Shown here: positions 47,422 through 55,351 of the stretch, in pieces
Layout of the letters: every line of letters begins with the position of its first letter
Numbering within the stretch: the first letter of the stretch is position 1
Source of the DNA: Phytohabitans houttuyneae
GTDB lineage: Bacteria; Actinomycetota; Actinomycetes; Mycobacteriales; Micromonosporaceae
NCBI RefSeq assembly: GCF_011764425.1
Contig: NZ_BLPF01000001.1
Span: 1,169,001-1,233,000 of the forward strand
Length of the DNA stretch: 64,000 bases
Direction: 5' to 3'
Position numbers and translations under genes: made by a program
The notes under the pieces: model-generated
The model's database searches: none
What the model was told of the DNA's origin: nothing
What the model saw: only the letters and a program-made list of their open reading frames with translations

Positions 47422-48423
47422 TCAGTGGCCGACGAACCGCATCGCGCCCTCGGCGTACCGGGCGCCGGCGACCGCGTCGCGCGGTACCGCCTCCGTCAGG
47501 CGGGTCACCTGCTCGGGCGTGAGCGCGAGGTCGGCGGCCGCGGTGTTCTCCTCCAGGTAGCGCAGCCGCTTCGTGCCCGGGATGGCCACCACGTCCTCGC
47601 CCCGCGCGAGCACCCACGCCAGCGCGGCCTGCGCCGGTGTACAGCCGATCTCGGCGGCCACCTTGCGCACCTCGTCGGCGAGCGCGAGGTTCGTCGGCAG
47701 CGCCTCGGCGGAGAAGCGGGGCGCGCCCGTGGCGCGGTAGTCGCCCTCCTGCCGCAGCTGCTCGGTGCCGCTGATCGTGCCGGTCAGCATGCCGCGACCC
47801 ACCGGGGAGTACGCGACAAGCGTCACCCCCAGCTCCCGGCAGACCGCCAGCATCTCGTCCTCGACCTCGCGGCTGAACAGCGAGTACTCCATCTGCACCG
47901 CCGCGATCGGGTGCACCGCGTGCGCGGCCCGCAGCGTCGCCGGGCTCACCTCGGACAGGCCGAGATGGCGCACCTTGCCGTCCGCCACCAGCGCGGCCAT
48001 CGCGCCGACCGTGTCCTCGATCGGCGTCGCGGGGTCGCGGCGGTGCAGGTAGTACAGGTCGATCGTGTCGACGCCCAGCCGCGAGAGCGACGCCTCACAA
48101 GCCGCGCGGGCCCACGACGGGCTGCTGTCCACGCGCGTGCCCGGCGTGGCCGAGTGGGACGCGCCCTCGGGCAGCCGGATGCCGAACTTCGTCGCCAGGA
48201 ACACCTCGTCCCGCCGCGCCCGCACCACCGGCCCGAGGAGCCGCTCGTTGGCGCCCGCGCCGTACGCGTCCGAGGTGTCGAGATGGTTGACGCCCAGGTC
48301 GAGCGCGCGGTGCAGGACGCGGGTGGACTCGGCGTCGTCGGCCGGACCGTACGCCATGCTCATGCCCATGCAGCCGAGCCCGATCGCGGCCACCGGCGCG
48401 CCGGCGATGTGGCGGGTCAGCAC
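47422..48423 (-). CDS. aldo/keto reductase
   Basis: 333 residues. NADPH-dependent carbonyl reductase, (beta/alpha)8 barrel. Asp-Tyr-Lys-His tetrad in HLDTSDAYGAGANE, FLATKFGIR and DLYYLHRRD; cofactor end VVAIPGTKRLRYLEEN. Closest in pattern to the YhdN/AKR13 group. GTG 48423 overlaps the merR-type stop by 7 nt, so the two are co-transcribed. Confidence 0.92.
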   Translation of the reverse strand: MLTRHIAGAPVAAIGLGCMGMSMAYGPADDAESTRVLHRALDLGVNHLDTSDAYGAGANERLLGPVVRARRDEVFLATKFGIRLPEGASHSATPGTRVDSSPSWARAACEASLSRLGVDTIDLYYLHRRDPATPIEDTVGAMAALVADGKVRHLGLSEVSPATLRAAHAVHPIAAVQMEYSLFSREVEDEMLAVCRELGVTLVAYSPVGRGMLTGTISGTEQLRQEGDYRATGAPRFSAEALPTNLALADEVRKVAAEIGCTPAQAALAWVLARGEDVVAIPGTKRLRYLEENTAAADLALTPEQVTRLTEAVPRDAVAGARYAEGAMRFVGH

Positions 48424-48779
48424 AGTCCCTGCTCCATCTTCCCGTACACCTCAATCTTGTAGTTGAGGACCTTCAGGTCCTCCTCCAGCTCCGCGATGCG
48501 GGCCTGCACGCGGTCGCGGTGCTCCTCGAAGATGTGGCGGCGGTCGGCGAGCGTGGCGTCTCCCTCGCGCGCGAGCTCCGCGTACCGCCGCATGTCCCGC
48601 ACCGGCATACCCGTGCGCCGCAGGCGGGTCAGCAGGATCAGCCAGTCGAGGTCCTGCTGGGTGTACCGCCGGCGCCCGGCCGAGTCGCGCCCCACCGGCT
48701 CGACGAGGCCTTCCTGCTCGTACCACCGCAGCGTGTAGGTGGTGAGGCCGACCTGTTCAGCGGCCTCGCTGACCGTCAT
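48417..48779 (-). CDS. MerR-family regulator
   Basis: 120 residues: winged helix (TVSEAAEQVGLTTYTLRWYE, EGLVEPVGRDSAGRRRYTQQ) and a dimer coiled coil (FEEHRDRVQARIAELEEDLK). No effector cysteines except the last residue. ATG 48779 is chosen since GGAGG lies 7 nt upstream; ATG 48785 would be too close. Adjacent MerR-AKR pairs usually respond to electrophiles or aldehydes; that is inference. Confidence 0.9.
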   Translation of the reverse strand: MTVSEAAEQVGLTTYTLRWYEQEGLVEPVGRDSAGRRRYTQQDLDWLILLTRLRRTGMPVRDMRRYAELAREGDATLADRRHIFEEHRDRVQARIAELEEDLKVLNYKIEVYGKMEQGLC

Positions 48780-48792
48780 CGTCATGCCTCCA

Positions 48793-48820
48793 GACTTCCA
48801 GTTAGAGCCCACTCGAAGTC
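48793..48820. promoter_or_regulatory. candidate MerR operator
   Basis: 28-bp dyad GACTTCnAGT-N8-ACTnGAAGTC, directly upstream of merR, next to a TTGACT (-35 like, minus strand, 48817-48822). The perfect outer arms and long spacing fit a MerR-type site. Positioning of the matching -10 is not convincing, so the promoter itself is uncertain. Confidence 0.5.
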
Positions 48821-48828
48821 AAGGCGAC

Positions 48829-48857
48829 TTGAGTTAGCGCACGATTTCATCTAGCGT
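48829..48857 (+). promoter_or_regulatory. promoter of the ABC-TetR operon
   Basis: TTGAGT (48829-48834), 17-bp spacer, TAGCGT (48852-48857): a sigma-70-like pair 35 nt before the ATPase start. The -10 box is enclosed by the inverted repeat described next. Confidence 0.55.
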
Positions 48858-48880
48858 TGAGTTCATCAGATGATGAAATC
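48843..48880. promoter_or_regulatory. candidate TetR operator
   Basis: Inverted repeat GATTTCATC (48843-48851) / GATGAAATC (48872-48880), with an inner TTCATC-AGAT-GATGAA (48862-48877). It covers the -10 box, as expected for repression by the TetR protein encoded third in this operon. Confidence 0.65.
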
Positions 48881-48892
48881 TTGGGAGGCATC

Positions 48893-49636
48893 ATGGCCAG
48901 CGCGATCGAGGTTCAGGACCTCGTCGTGGAGCGCGGAAAGCGGCGGGTGCTGCACGGGCTCACGTGCACGATCCCGCGCGGCAGCGTCACGGGACTCCTC
49001 GGTCCCAGCGGCAGCGGCAAGACCACCCTCATGCGGGCGATCGTCGGCGTCCAGATCGTCAGGTCGGGCTCGATCACCGTGCTCGGCGAGCCGGCCGGCG
49101 CGCCCCCGTTGCGCCGCAAGGTCGGCTACCTCACCCAGGCCCCGAGTGTGTACGCGGACCTGACCGTCCGGGAAAACGCCCGCTACTTCGCCTCGCTGTA
49201 CGGGTACGACGCGGCCACCGCCGACCGCGCGATCACCGACGTCGGGCTGGCCAAGGCGGCGGGCCAGCTTGTCGCCACCCTCTCCGGCGGGCAGCGCAGC
49301 CGCGCGTCGCTGGCCTGCGCGATCATGGGTGAGCCCGAGCTGCTGGTGCTCGACGAGCCCACGGTCGGGCAGGATCCCGTGCTCCGCGACGAGCTGTGGA
49401 AGCAGTTTCACGACCTCGCCGGCCGGGGCGCCACGATCCTCGTCTCCAGCCACGTGATGGACGAGGCGGGGCGGTGCGAGCGGCTCCTGCTCATCCGCGA
49501 GGGCGCGCTGATCGCCGACGACACCCCGGCGGCGGTGCGCGAGCGGGCCGGCACCGACGACCTCGACGAGGCTTTCCTCCGCCTGATCAAGGCGCAGGGT
49601 GAGACACCGGCACCGGCACAGGAGGAGACGGCATGA
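48893..49636 (+). CDS. ABC transporter ATP-binding protein
   Basis: 247 residues. Walker A LLGPSGSGKTTLMRAI, signature ATLSGGQRSRASLA, Walker B LLVLDEPTVGQDP, switch His in VSSHVMDEAG. ATG 48893 follows GGGAGG. Pairs with the overlapping ABC-2 permease; with the TetR gene downstream this is a typical self-regulated drug or stress exporter. Confidence 0.93.
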   Translation: MASAIEVQDLVVERGKRRVLHGLTCTIPRGSVTGLLGPSGSGKTTLMRAIVGVQIVRSGSITVLGEPAGAPPLRRKVGYLTQAPSVYADLTVRENARYFASLYGYDAATADRAITDVGLAKAAGQLVATLSGGQRSRASLACAIMGEPELLVLDEPTVGQDPVLRDELWKQFHDLAGRGATILVSSHVMDEAGRCERLLLIREGALIADDTPAAVRERAGTDDLDEAFLRLIKAQGETPAPAQEETA

Positions 49637-50370
49637 GCCCGCGCATTCTCGGCGCCACGATCGTGCGCATCCTGCGCCAACTGCTGCACGACCCGCGCAC
49701 CATCGGCATGCTCATCCTCGTGCCGGCACTGCTGCTCGCGCTGCTCTACTTCATGTACGACGACCAGCCCGCCGTCTTCGACCGCGTCGCGCTGGTGATG
49801 CTCGGCGTGTTCCCGTTCGTCATCATGTTCCTGGTGACCAGCATCGCGATGCTCCGCGAGCGCACGACCGGCACGCTCGAGCGGCTGCTCACCACCCCGC
49901 TGGGCAAGCTCGACCTGCTGTTCGGCTACGGGATCGCGTTCGGCCTCGCGGCCGCGGTGCAGGCCTCGGTCGCCGCCGCATTGGCGTACTGGCTCTTCGA
50001 CCTCGACACCGCCGGCAGCACCTGGCTGGTCATCCTCATCGCGGTCGTCAACGCGGTGCTCGGCGTGGCGCTCGGCTTGTTCTGCAGCGCTTTCGCCCGC
50101 ACCGAGTTCCAGGCCGTACAGTTCATGCCAGTCGTGGCGGTCCCGCAGATACTTCTGTGTGGACTGTTCGTGTCCCGGGAACAGATGGCGGGTTGGCTGG
50201 AGGCGATCAGCAACGTGCTGCCACTGTCGTACGCGGTGGAGGCGCTCCAGGAGGTCGGCGCCAGCTCCGATCCCACCGCCACGCTCTGGCGCGACCTCGG
50301 CGTCGTCAGCGGTTGTGTGGTGGTGGCCCTCGTGCTGGCGGCGGCCACGCTGCGGCGGCGCACGGCCTGA
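49633..50370 (+). CDS. ABC-2 type permease
   Basis: 245 residues, six helices (e.g. TIGMLILVPALLLALLYFMY, LVMLGVFPFVIMFLVTSIAM). The ABC-2 hallmark RERTTGTLERLLTTPL and the FVSREQMAGWLEAISNVLPL loop are present. ATG 49633 overlaps the ATPase stop (ATGA). Confidence 0.93.
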   Translation: MSPRILGATIVRILRQLLHDPRTIGMLILVPALLLALLYFMYDDQPAVFDRVALVMLGVFPFVIMFLVTSIAMLRERTTGTLERLLTTPLGKLDLLFGYGIAFGLAAAVQASVAAALAYWLFDLDTAGSTWLVILIAVVNAVLGVALGLFCSAFARTEFQAVQFMPVVAVPQILLCGLFVSREQMAGWLEAISNVLPLSYAVEALQEVGASSDPTATLWRDLGVVSGCVVVALVLAAATLRRRTA

Positions 50371-50393
50371 TACGTACCGAAGTAAGGATGCAC

Positions 50394-51017
50394 ATGGCAC
50401 GACGGACCGGACGCCGTCCCGGCAACCCGGACACCCGCGAGTCGATCCTCGGCGCCGCGCGGGAGGCGTTCGCCGAGCGCGGGTTCGAGTCCGCGTCCAT
50501 CAGAGGCATCGCGACCAGCGCCGGCGTGGATCCGGCGCTGGTCCACCACTACTTCGGCACCAAGGAACAGCTCTTCAAGGCGTGCATGAACTTCCCGATC
50601 GACCCGGCCGAGGTGCTCCCGCAGGTGCTCTCCGGCGGGCCGGACGAGGTCGGCGAGCGGCTGGTGCGGTTCTTCCTGCGCATCTGGGACTCACCGGCCG
50701 GGGCGGCGGGCGTGGCGCTGATGCGGTCGGCGGTCTCCAACGACTGGACGGCGCGGCTGCTGCGCGAGTTCGTGACCACGCAGATGATCCGCCACGTGCT
50801 GCCCAGCCTCACCACGATCGACCAGGCGGACGCGCCGCTGCGCGCCAGCCTGGTCGCGACCCAGATGGCCGGGCTGGCCATGGTCCGGTACGTGCTGAAG
50901 CTCGAGCCGCTCGCCTCCGCCCCGCACGAGGTCGTCGTCGCGGCGATCGGCCCCAACGTGCAGCGGTACGTGACCGGTGACCTCGGCGCGGCGGCGGCCG
51001 CCGCTCAGCGCGAGTAG
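50394..51017 (+). CDS. TetR-family regulator
   Basis: 207 residues. HTH near 14-60 ([40 protein letters not shown]), then the ligand-binding helices of the TetR C-terminal group common in actinomycetes ([20 protein letters not shown]). ATG 50394 is favoured by AAGTAAGG 6 nt upstream. It ends 13 nt inside the convergent S4 gene. Probably represses the exporter operon from the dyad at 48843-48880. Confidence 0.92.
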   Translation: MARRTGRRPGNPDTRESILGAAREAFAERGFESASIRGIATSAGVDPALVHHYFGTKEQLFKACMNFPIDPAEVLPQVLSGGPDEVGERLVRFFLRIWDSPAGAAGVALMRSAVSNDWTARLLREFVTTQMIRHVLPSLTTIDQADAPLRASLVATQMAGLAMVRYVLKLEPLASAPHEVVVAAIGPNVQRYVTGDLGAAAAAAQRE

Positions 51018-51613
51018 AACTCCACGACCAGCTGCTCGTCGCAGATCACCGGCACCTCGCGGCGCGCCGGCTCGCGCAGCAGCGTGGTGGTGAGCGCGGC
51101 GATGTCGGTCGACAGGTAGGGCGCGGTGGGGCCGTCCACGTGCGCGCCCGCGGCCGCGATCTCAAACGGCGGCTTCTGGCGGCTCGACTCGCGCACCTGG
51201 ACGACCTGGCCGGGCCTCACCCGGTACGAGGGGCGGTCGACCTTGGCACCGTCGACGGTGATGTGGCCGTGCGCGACGACCTGGCGCGCCTGGTAGATCG
51301 TGCGAGCCAGCCCGGCGCGGAAGACCACCGCGTCGAGCCGGCGTTCGAGCAGCGAGACGAGCATGTCGCCGGTCTTGGCGGTGCCGCGGTGCGCCTCCTC
51401 GAAGGTGCGCCGCATCTGCTTCTCGCTGATGTTGTACTGGAAGCGCAGCCGCTGCTTCTCCAGCAGCCGCACCTGGTAGTCCGATGTCTTGCGGCGCGAC
51501 CGTCCGTGCACACCCGGCGGGTAGGGACGGCGCTCGAAGTACTTGGTGTCTTTACGCGTGAGCGGGAAGCCGAGCGCCCGCGAGATGCGCGCCTTGGGTC
51601 GTGCCTGGTTCAC
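51005..51613 (-). CDS. rpsD: ribosomal protein S4, cysteine-free form
   Basis: 202 residues. S4 fold with the RNA-binding domain [20 protein letters not shown] and [20 protein letters not shown], and the conserved end [14 protein letters not shown]. The N-terminus ([20 protein letters not shown]) lacks the zinc-binding cysteines of C+ S4 proteins. It is not beside other ribosomal genes or rpoA. It may be the sole S4 (as in Streptomyces, where rpsD also stands alone) or a zinc-sparing paralogue. GTG 51613; two iron boxes lie 18-52 nt upstream. Confidence 0.93.
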   Translation of the reverse strand: MNQARPKARISRALGFPLTRKDTKYFERRPYPPGVHGRSRRKTSDYQVRLLEKQRLRFQYNISEKQMRRTFEEAHRGTAKTGDMLVSLLERRLDAVVFRAGLARTIYQARQVVAHGHITVDGAKVDRPSYRVRPGQVVQVRESSRQKPPFEIAAAGAHVDGPTAPYLSTDIAALTTTLLREPARREVPVICDEQLVVEFYSR

Positions 51614-51631
51614 GTAGACGTCTCCGTTCCA

Positions 51632-51650
51632 GTAGGTTAGCCTGCCCTTA
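51632..51650. promoter_or_regulatory. iron box 1 (IdeR/DtxR type)
   Basis: GTAGGTTAGCCTGCCCTTA matches the 19-bp palindrome TTAGGTTAGGCTAACCTAA at 14 positions. It overlaps box 2 by 4 bp in the 70-nt gap between rpsD and the DUF2470-type gene. Confidence 0.7.
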
Positions 51651-51665
51651 CTAAGCCTAACCTAA
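51647..51665. promoter_or_regulatory. iron box 2 (IdeR/DtxR type)
   Basis: On the minus strand TTAGGTTAGGCTTAGTAAG, 14 of 19 positions matching the same palindrome, with the left half perfect. Two overlapping boxes are usual at strongly iron-regulated promoters; both divergent genes could be controlled. Confidence 0.75.
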
Positions 51666-51683
51666 CCGCCGGAGGTCCCCGCC

Positions 51684-52444
51684 ATGCAGCCCAGCCCCGC
51701 CGAGGTCGCCCGCACCCTGGCCGCCGGCCGGCTCCCCGGCAACGCCCACATCGCCTGCCGCCCCAGCCCACACCGGGTGCGGCACGCCACCGACGCGGCC
51801 GGCCGGGTGCTGATGCTGGTACCGGCGGGCGGCGACCTCGCCGAGTCGCTGCGGCCCGGCGAGGGCGCCGACGACGTGGCCGTGGTGCTCGACGTACAGG
51901 ACGCACCCCCGGTGGCCGGCTCCCCTCGCTGGGGCGGGTGTGGGTCTCGGGCTGGGCGGCGCCGCTAGCGGGCGTCGAGGCACGCCAGGCCGCGCAGGAC
52001 TTCGTCGACATCGACCCGCTCGGCGACCTGCTCGACGTGGGGCGCGGCCAGGTCATCTTCCGCATGGAGCCGGCCGAGGTCCGCCTTGAGACCGGCGGTC
52101 GCATGAGGGACATCGACCCGGACGAGTACGCCGCGGCCGAGCCCGACCCCCTCCAGGCCGTCGAGTGGGACCTGCTGACCGACCTGGCCGACCACCACGT
52201 GCCGGAGATGGCCGACTTCATCCGGCGCCAGCTGGCCGACAGCGGCCACATCAGCCCGTCCGGCCCGCCACCGCGCGTGGTCCGCCTCGACCGCTACGGC
52301 TTCGTGGTCGCCCTGGGCGCGCCCGGCCGCGAGTACCGCGCCCGCCTCGCCTTCCCCCGCGCGGTCGCGGACCGCGCCGACCTGGCCCGCCTGCTCCACC
52401 CGGTGCTCTGCCGCCGCTGCTCCGAACGCACCGCCGCCGCGTAA
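51684..52444 (+). CDS. DUF2470-type protein (frameshifted in this sequence)
   Basis: About 253 residues after repair. The N-terminal frame (PSPAEVARTLAAGRLPGNAH) ends wrongly after SPRWGG. One extra G in the GGGG run 51932-51935 gives SPRWGRVWVSGWAAPLAG and joins the second frame, which holds DFVDIDPLGDLLDVGRGQVI and, at the C-terminus, HVPEMADFIRRQL and VVRLDRYGFVVAL, as in DUF2470 proteins. Relatives occur with haem or iron use genes (HugZ-like). The iron boxes upstream support an iron-related role. Confidence 0.8.
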
Positions 52445-52458
52445 GGCCGCCGAAGCCC

Positions 52459-52511
52459 GCGACCGGGGCGCCCGGCAAGCTTGGGAGGGCCGTGCCGGGC
52501 ACCCCGGTCGC
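52459..52511 (+). terminator. terminator after the DUF2470-type gene
   Basis: Long stem GCGACCGGGGCGCCCGGC (52459-52476) with GCCGGGCACCCCGGTCGC (52494-52511), one mismatch, 17-nt loop, followed by GATCAAAAA. Confidence 0.85.
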
Positions 52512-52539
52512 GATCAAAAAGCTCATCTGCCCGCGTCCG

Positions 52540-52640
52540 CGTCAGCTGCGGACCGCATGCTCCCGCGGGCACCGCTGCGGTCGGCGGCTCGCTGGCGCTC
52601 GCCGAACCCCCGACCTCCACTGCCAGGCCCACGCGCCAAG
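52540..52640 (+). repeat. dispersed repeat C, long copy
   Basis: GCGTCAGCTGCGGACCGCATGC, then TCCCGCGGGCACCGC and GCGCTCGCCGA, CCGACCTCCACTGCC. The same order appears inverted at about 63100-63205; the first ~35 bp also occur at 5498-5535. Confidence 0.75.
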
Positions 52641-53160
52641 CCCACCAGCCGCGCGCCGCCCCTCGCACTCCGGCCAGGCGTGATCATCTGTCCCCAGCCG
52701 TGACCACGATTTGAGCAGCAGGATTTGGGCGATTTGTCGCTGCACCACCATGATCACCACGAGGCGGGTGGTTCCTTACCCAGTTCGGGGCAGTGAAGGG
52801 TGTTGAAGATCGGTGCCGGCCGGTCGGTCACCGCGACTGTCCAATGCGGAGTTGTTGAGCTGTCGCACAGGTGCCCCTCGGAGTCCAGTCCGAGGCCCTT
52901 GGCTGCGACCTCGTGCCCGTCACCCGCCCGGCGCGTTTCCCGGACCTGCCCGGCCAATCCGGCATCGGACACGCAGAAGGACGACGAACGACGACGTCCT
53001 GACCACGACCCTGACATATCCACCGAACCGCCGGGCTGATCACCGCGGACAAGGCTACGTATCAGCTTGACTGGTGGCTCGCCGAGCGGCGCGTGCGGCC
53101 ACTGCGACCATCCAACCGCGACCGAGCCACCCAGCCCTTGGCTAAACCGACTTCGTCGCG
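52641..53160. other. non-coding stretch
   Basis: No convincing gene. Short open frames on both strands lack ribosome sites and family likeness, and base composition is lower in GC than in the genes nearby. It may be a decayed insertion, but no transposase remnant could be identified. Repeats C and X flank it. Confidence 0.5.
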
Positions 53161-53258
53161 GTCGGTGACTGCCGATCAGGGGCGGGCGGTGTGCGCTTCA
53201 CGATCTTGGTGAGTTAGCCCGCCATTTCGACGCCAACTTGCCAAGATCTGGCGGAGCG
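53161..53258 (-). repeat. dispersed repeat X, copy 2 (inverted)
   Basis: Reverse complement of 95-192 with roughly one change in ten. Words GTCGGTGACTGC, GGTGTGCGCTTC, GATCTTGGTGAGTTAGC and CGCCAACTTGCCAAGATCTG. Confidence 0.75.
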
Positions 53259-53316
53259 GCAACAGCGGGCCACAGCGGCGGCTCACATCCAACTCGGGGC
53301 GAACTACGCCATATCT

Positions 53317-53433
53317 ACGCCAACTCACCACGATCTGCGGGAGCGAGGTTTGCTGGGCCACCGCGGAGGGTGAGGCCGCGGGAGCAACGGTCCGGACCAC
53401 GACGGGCATCGCGGTAGCTCGCATCTGGTTCGG
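53317..53433 (+). repeat. dispersed repeat Y, copy 2
   Basis: Same order as 409-525: ACGCCAACTCACCACGATCTG, CGGAGGGTGAGGCCGCGGGA, GCAACGGTCCGGACCACGAC, GGGCATCGCGGTAGCTCG. Note that Y keeps its orientation relative to copy 1 whereas X is flipped. Confidence 0.8.
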
Positions 53434-53466
53434 GTTTGGAGCTACTGAAGGTGGCAGCGGGCCGCG

Positions 53467-55230
53467 CTAGCGGGTTTGTTCCAGCCAGGAGGCGTAGAGG
53501 CGGGCGTAGACGGAGTCGCGGTCCTGGAGCAGCTTCGTGTGGGGGCCGCGCTGCACGATGCGGCCCTTGTCGACCACGATGACCTCGTCGGCCGCCTGGG
53601 CCGTGGAGAGGCGGTGGGCGATCGCCACCGTCGTGCGGCCGCGGGTGACGGCGTCGAGCGTGCGCTGCAGGCGGACCTCCGTCGCCGGGTCGACGGCGCT
53701 GGTCGCCTCGTCGAGGACGAGTAGGTCGGGGTCGGCCACGTACGCGCGGGCCAGCGCCACCAGCTGCCGCTCCCCCACGCTCAGCGCCTCGCCCCGCTCG
53801 CCGACCTGGGTGGCAAGGCCGGTCGGGAGGCCCTCGACCCAGTCGGCGAGGCCCAGCTCGGCGAAGGCCAGCGCCAAGCCGTCGGATCCCAGGCCGGGGC
53901 GGCCGAACCGGACGTTGTCGGCGACCGTGGCGTCGAAGAGGAAGCCGTCCTGCGGCACCATGACCACGCGGCTGCGCAGGGAGTCGAAGCGTACGCGGTC
54001 CAGCGGTACGTCCGACAGGAGCACCTCGCCCGTCGACGGGTCCATCAGCCGGGTGAGCAGCTTCGCGAACGTGGTCTTGCCGCTGCCCGTCTCGCCCACC
54101 ACCGCGACGCGCGACTTGGGGGCGATCTCGATGTCCACATCGGACAGGACGGTGGGGCCGCCGGGGTAGGCGTACGAGACGTTGGCGAAGCGGATGCCGA
54201 GCGGGCCGGGCGGCAGCTCGACGCCGTCGGTCGCCGGGTCGGCGACGTCCGGTTCGAGGTCGAGCACGTCGAGGACGCGGCGCCAGCCGGCGATCGCGTT
54301 CTGCGCCTCGTTGAGCACCTCGGTGGCGATCTGCACCGGCTGCACGAAGAGGGCGACCAGGAAGAGGAACGCGGTCAGCTGCCCCACCGTCAGCGTGCCG
54401 TCGGCGCCGAGCAGCACGCCGACCACCACCACCGCGCCGAGCGCAAGGCCGGAGGCCAGCTCGCCGGTGGAGAAGCTGGTCACGCTCAGCGTCATCGCGC
54501 GGCTCTGCGCCCGCCGCTGGGCGTCGATCGTCGCGTCGAGCTTGACGGCGGTACGGCCGGAGACGCCGTACGCGCGGATGACCGCCGCACCCACCACGCT
54601 CTCCGAGATGGCGGCGAGCATGGCGCCCATGCGCTGGCGCACGACGCCGTACGCACCGGCGAGGCGCTTCTGGAAGCCCCTGATCACCGCGACCGCGGGC
54701 AGGAACGCGACGAAGACGACGAGCGTGAGCTGCCAGGAGTACACGGCCATGACGACCGTGGTGACCACGACCTGGCCGGTGCTGATCAGCAGGATCACGC
54801 CGCCCCACTGGAGGAACTGGGTGATCTGGTCGACGTCGCTGGTCACCCGGGATACGAGTGAGCCGCGCCGCTCCGACTGCTGGTGCAGCATCGACAGGTC
54901 GTGGACGTGGCGGAAGGTGCGCACCCGCACGTTGGCCAGCGCGGTCTCGCTGACCGTGAAGAGGCGGCGCATCATCAGGTACCCGCAGATGGTGGTGACG
55001 ACGAGGACCGCGGCGGTGAGCCCGACGACGGTGGCCACCACGCCGATGTCGGGGCCGCCTGGCGCGCGGAGCCCGCGGTCGATGCCCTGCTGGATCGCGA
55101 CGGGCACCGCTGCCCGGCCCACCATCGAGACGACGGCGAGGGCGAGCGTGCCGGCGAGGCCCGTGCGCAGCTCGGGCGAGAGCGCCAGCCCGCGCCGCAT
55201 CGTCGCCCAGGTGGAGGCGGAGTCGCTCAC
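53467..55230 (-). CDS. ABC exporter half-transporter, catalytic subunit
   Basis: 587 residues: six-helix exporter domain (e.g. QGIDRGLRAPGGPDIGVVAT, VVTTVVMAVYSWQLTLVVFV), then an ATPase domain with Walker A VVGETGSGKTTFAKLL, Walker B LLVLDEATSAVD (catalytic Glu present) and switch His in AIAHRLST. Its own signature is altered (ALSVGERQLVALARA). GTG 55230 follows GGGAGG. It follows the 55352-57163 gene; together they form a heterodimer, with this subunit carrying the working Walker B. Confidence 0.93.
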   Translation of the reverse strand: MSDSASTWATMRRGLALSPELRTGLAGTLALAVVSMVGRAAVPVAIQQGIDRGLRAPGGPDIGVVATVVGLTAAVLVVTTICGYLMMRRLFTVSETALANVRVRTFRHVHDLSMLHQQSERRGSLVSRVTSDVDQITQFLQWGGVILLISTGQVVVTTVVMAVYSWQLTLVVFVAFLPAVAVIRGFQKRLAGAYGVVRQRMGAMLAAISESVVGAAVIRAYGVSGRTAVKLDATIDAQRRAQSRAMTLSVTSFSTGELASGLALGAVVVVGVLLGADGTLTVGQLTAFLFLVALFVQPVQIATEVLNEAQNAIAGWRRVLDVLDLEPDVADPATDGVELPPGPLGIRFANVSYAYPGGPTVLSDVDIEIAPKSRVAVVGETGSGKTTFAKLLTRLMDPSTGEVLLSDVPLDRVRFDSLRSRVVMVPQDGFLFDATVADNVRFGRPGLGSDGLALAFAELGLADWVEGLPTGLATQVGERGEALSVGERQLVALARAYVADPDLLVLDEATSAVDPATEVRLQRTLDAVTRGRTTVAIAHRLSTAQAADEVIVVDKGRIVQRGPHTKLLQDRDSVYARLYASWLEQTR

Positions 55231-55351
55231 GACGCCTCCCGGTTCGCTCGCTCGCGCGGCGCCAAAGGCGACGCCTTCCCTCGCCACCCCGAAACCCCGA
55301 CTACGTCGGCGGGGCGACTCAGTCCAGACGCCGCCGCGCAAGCTCGCTCGC
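55231..55351. repeat. insert-like palindromic spacer between the two ABC genes
   Basis: 121 nt where the two genes of such pairs usually touch. On the minus strand it begins GAGCGAGCGAGCTTGCGCGG and ends GCCGCGCGAGCGAGCGAAC, with CGACGTAGTCGGGGTTTCGG and GGCGTCGCCTTTGGCGCC inside. The GAGCGA(A)GCGAG word also occurs in every unit of the 101-bp array. It looks like a small dispersed element. Confidence 0.5.

Noticed and set aside
52754-53023. 89-residue minus-strand frame in the 52.6-53.2 kb gap
   Set aside because: No ribosome site, no similarity I recognise, atypical composition; left as non-coding.
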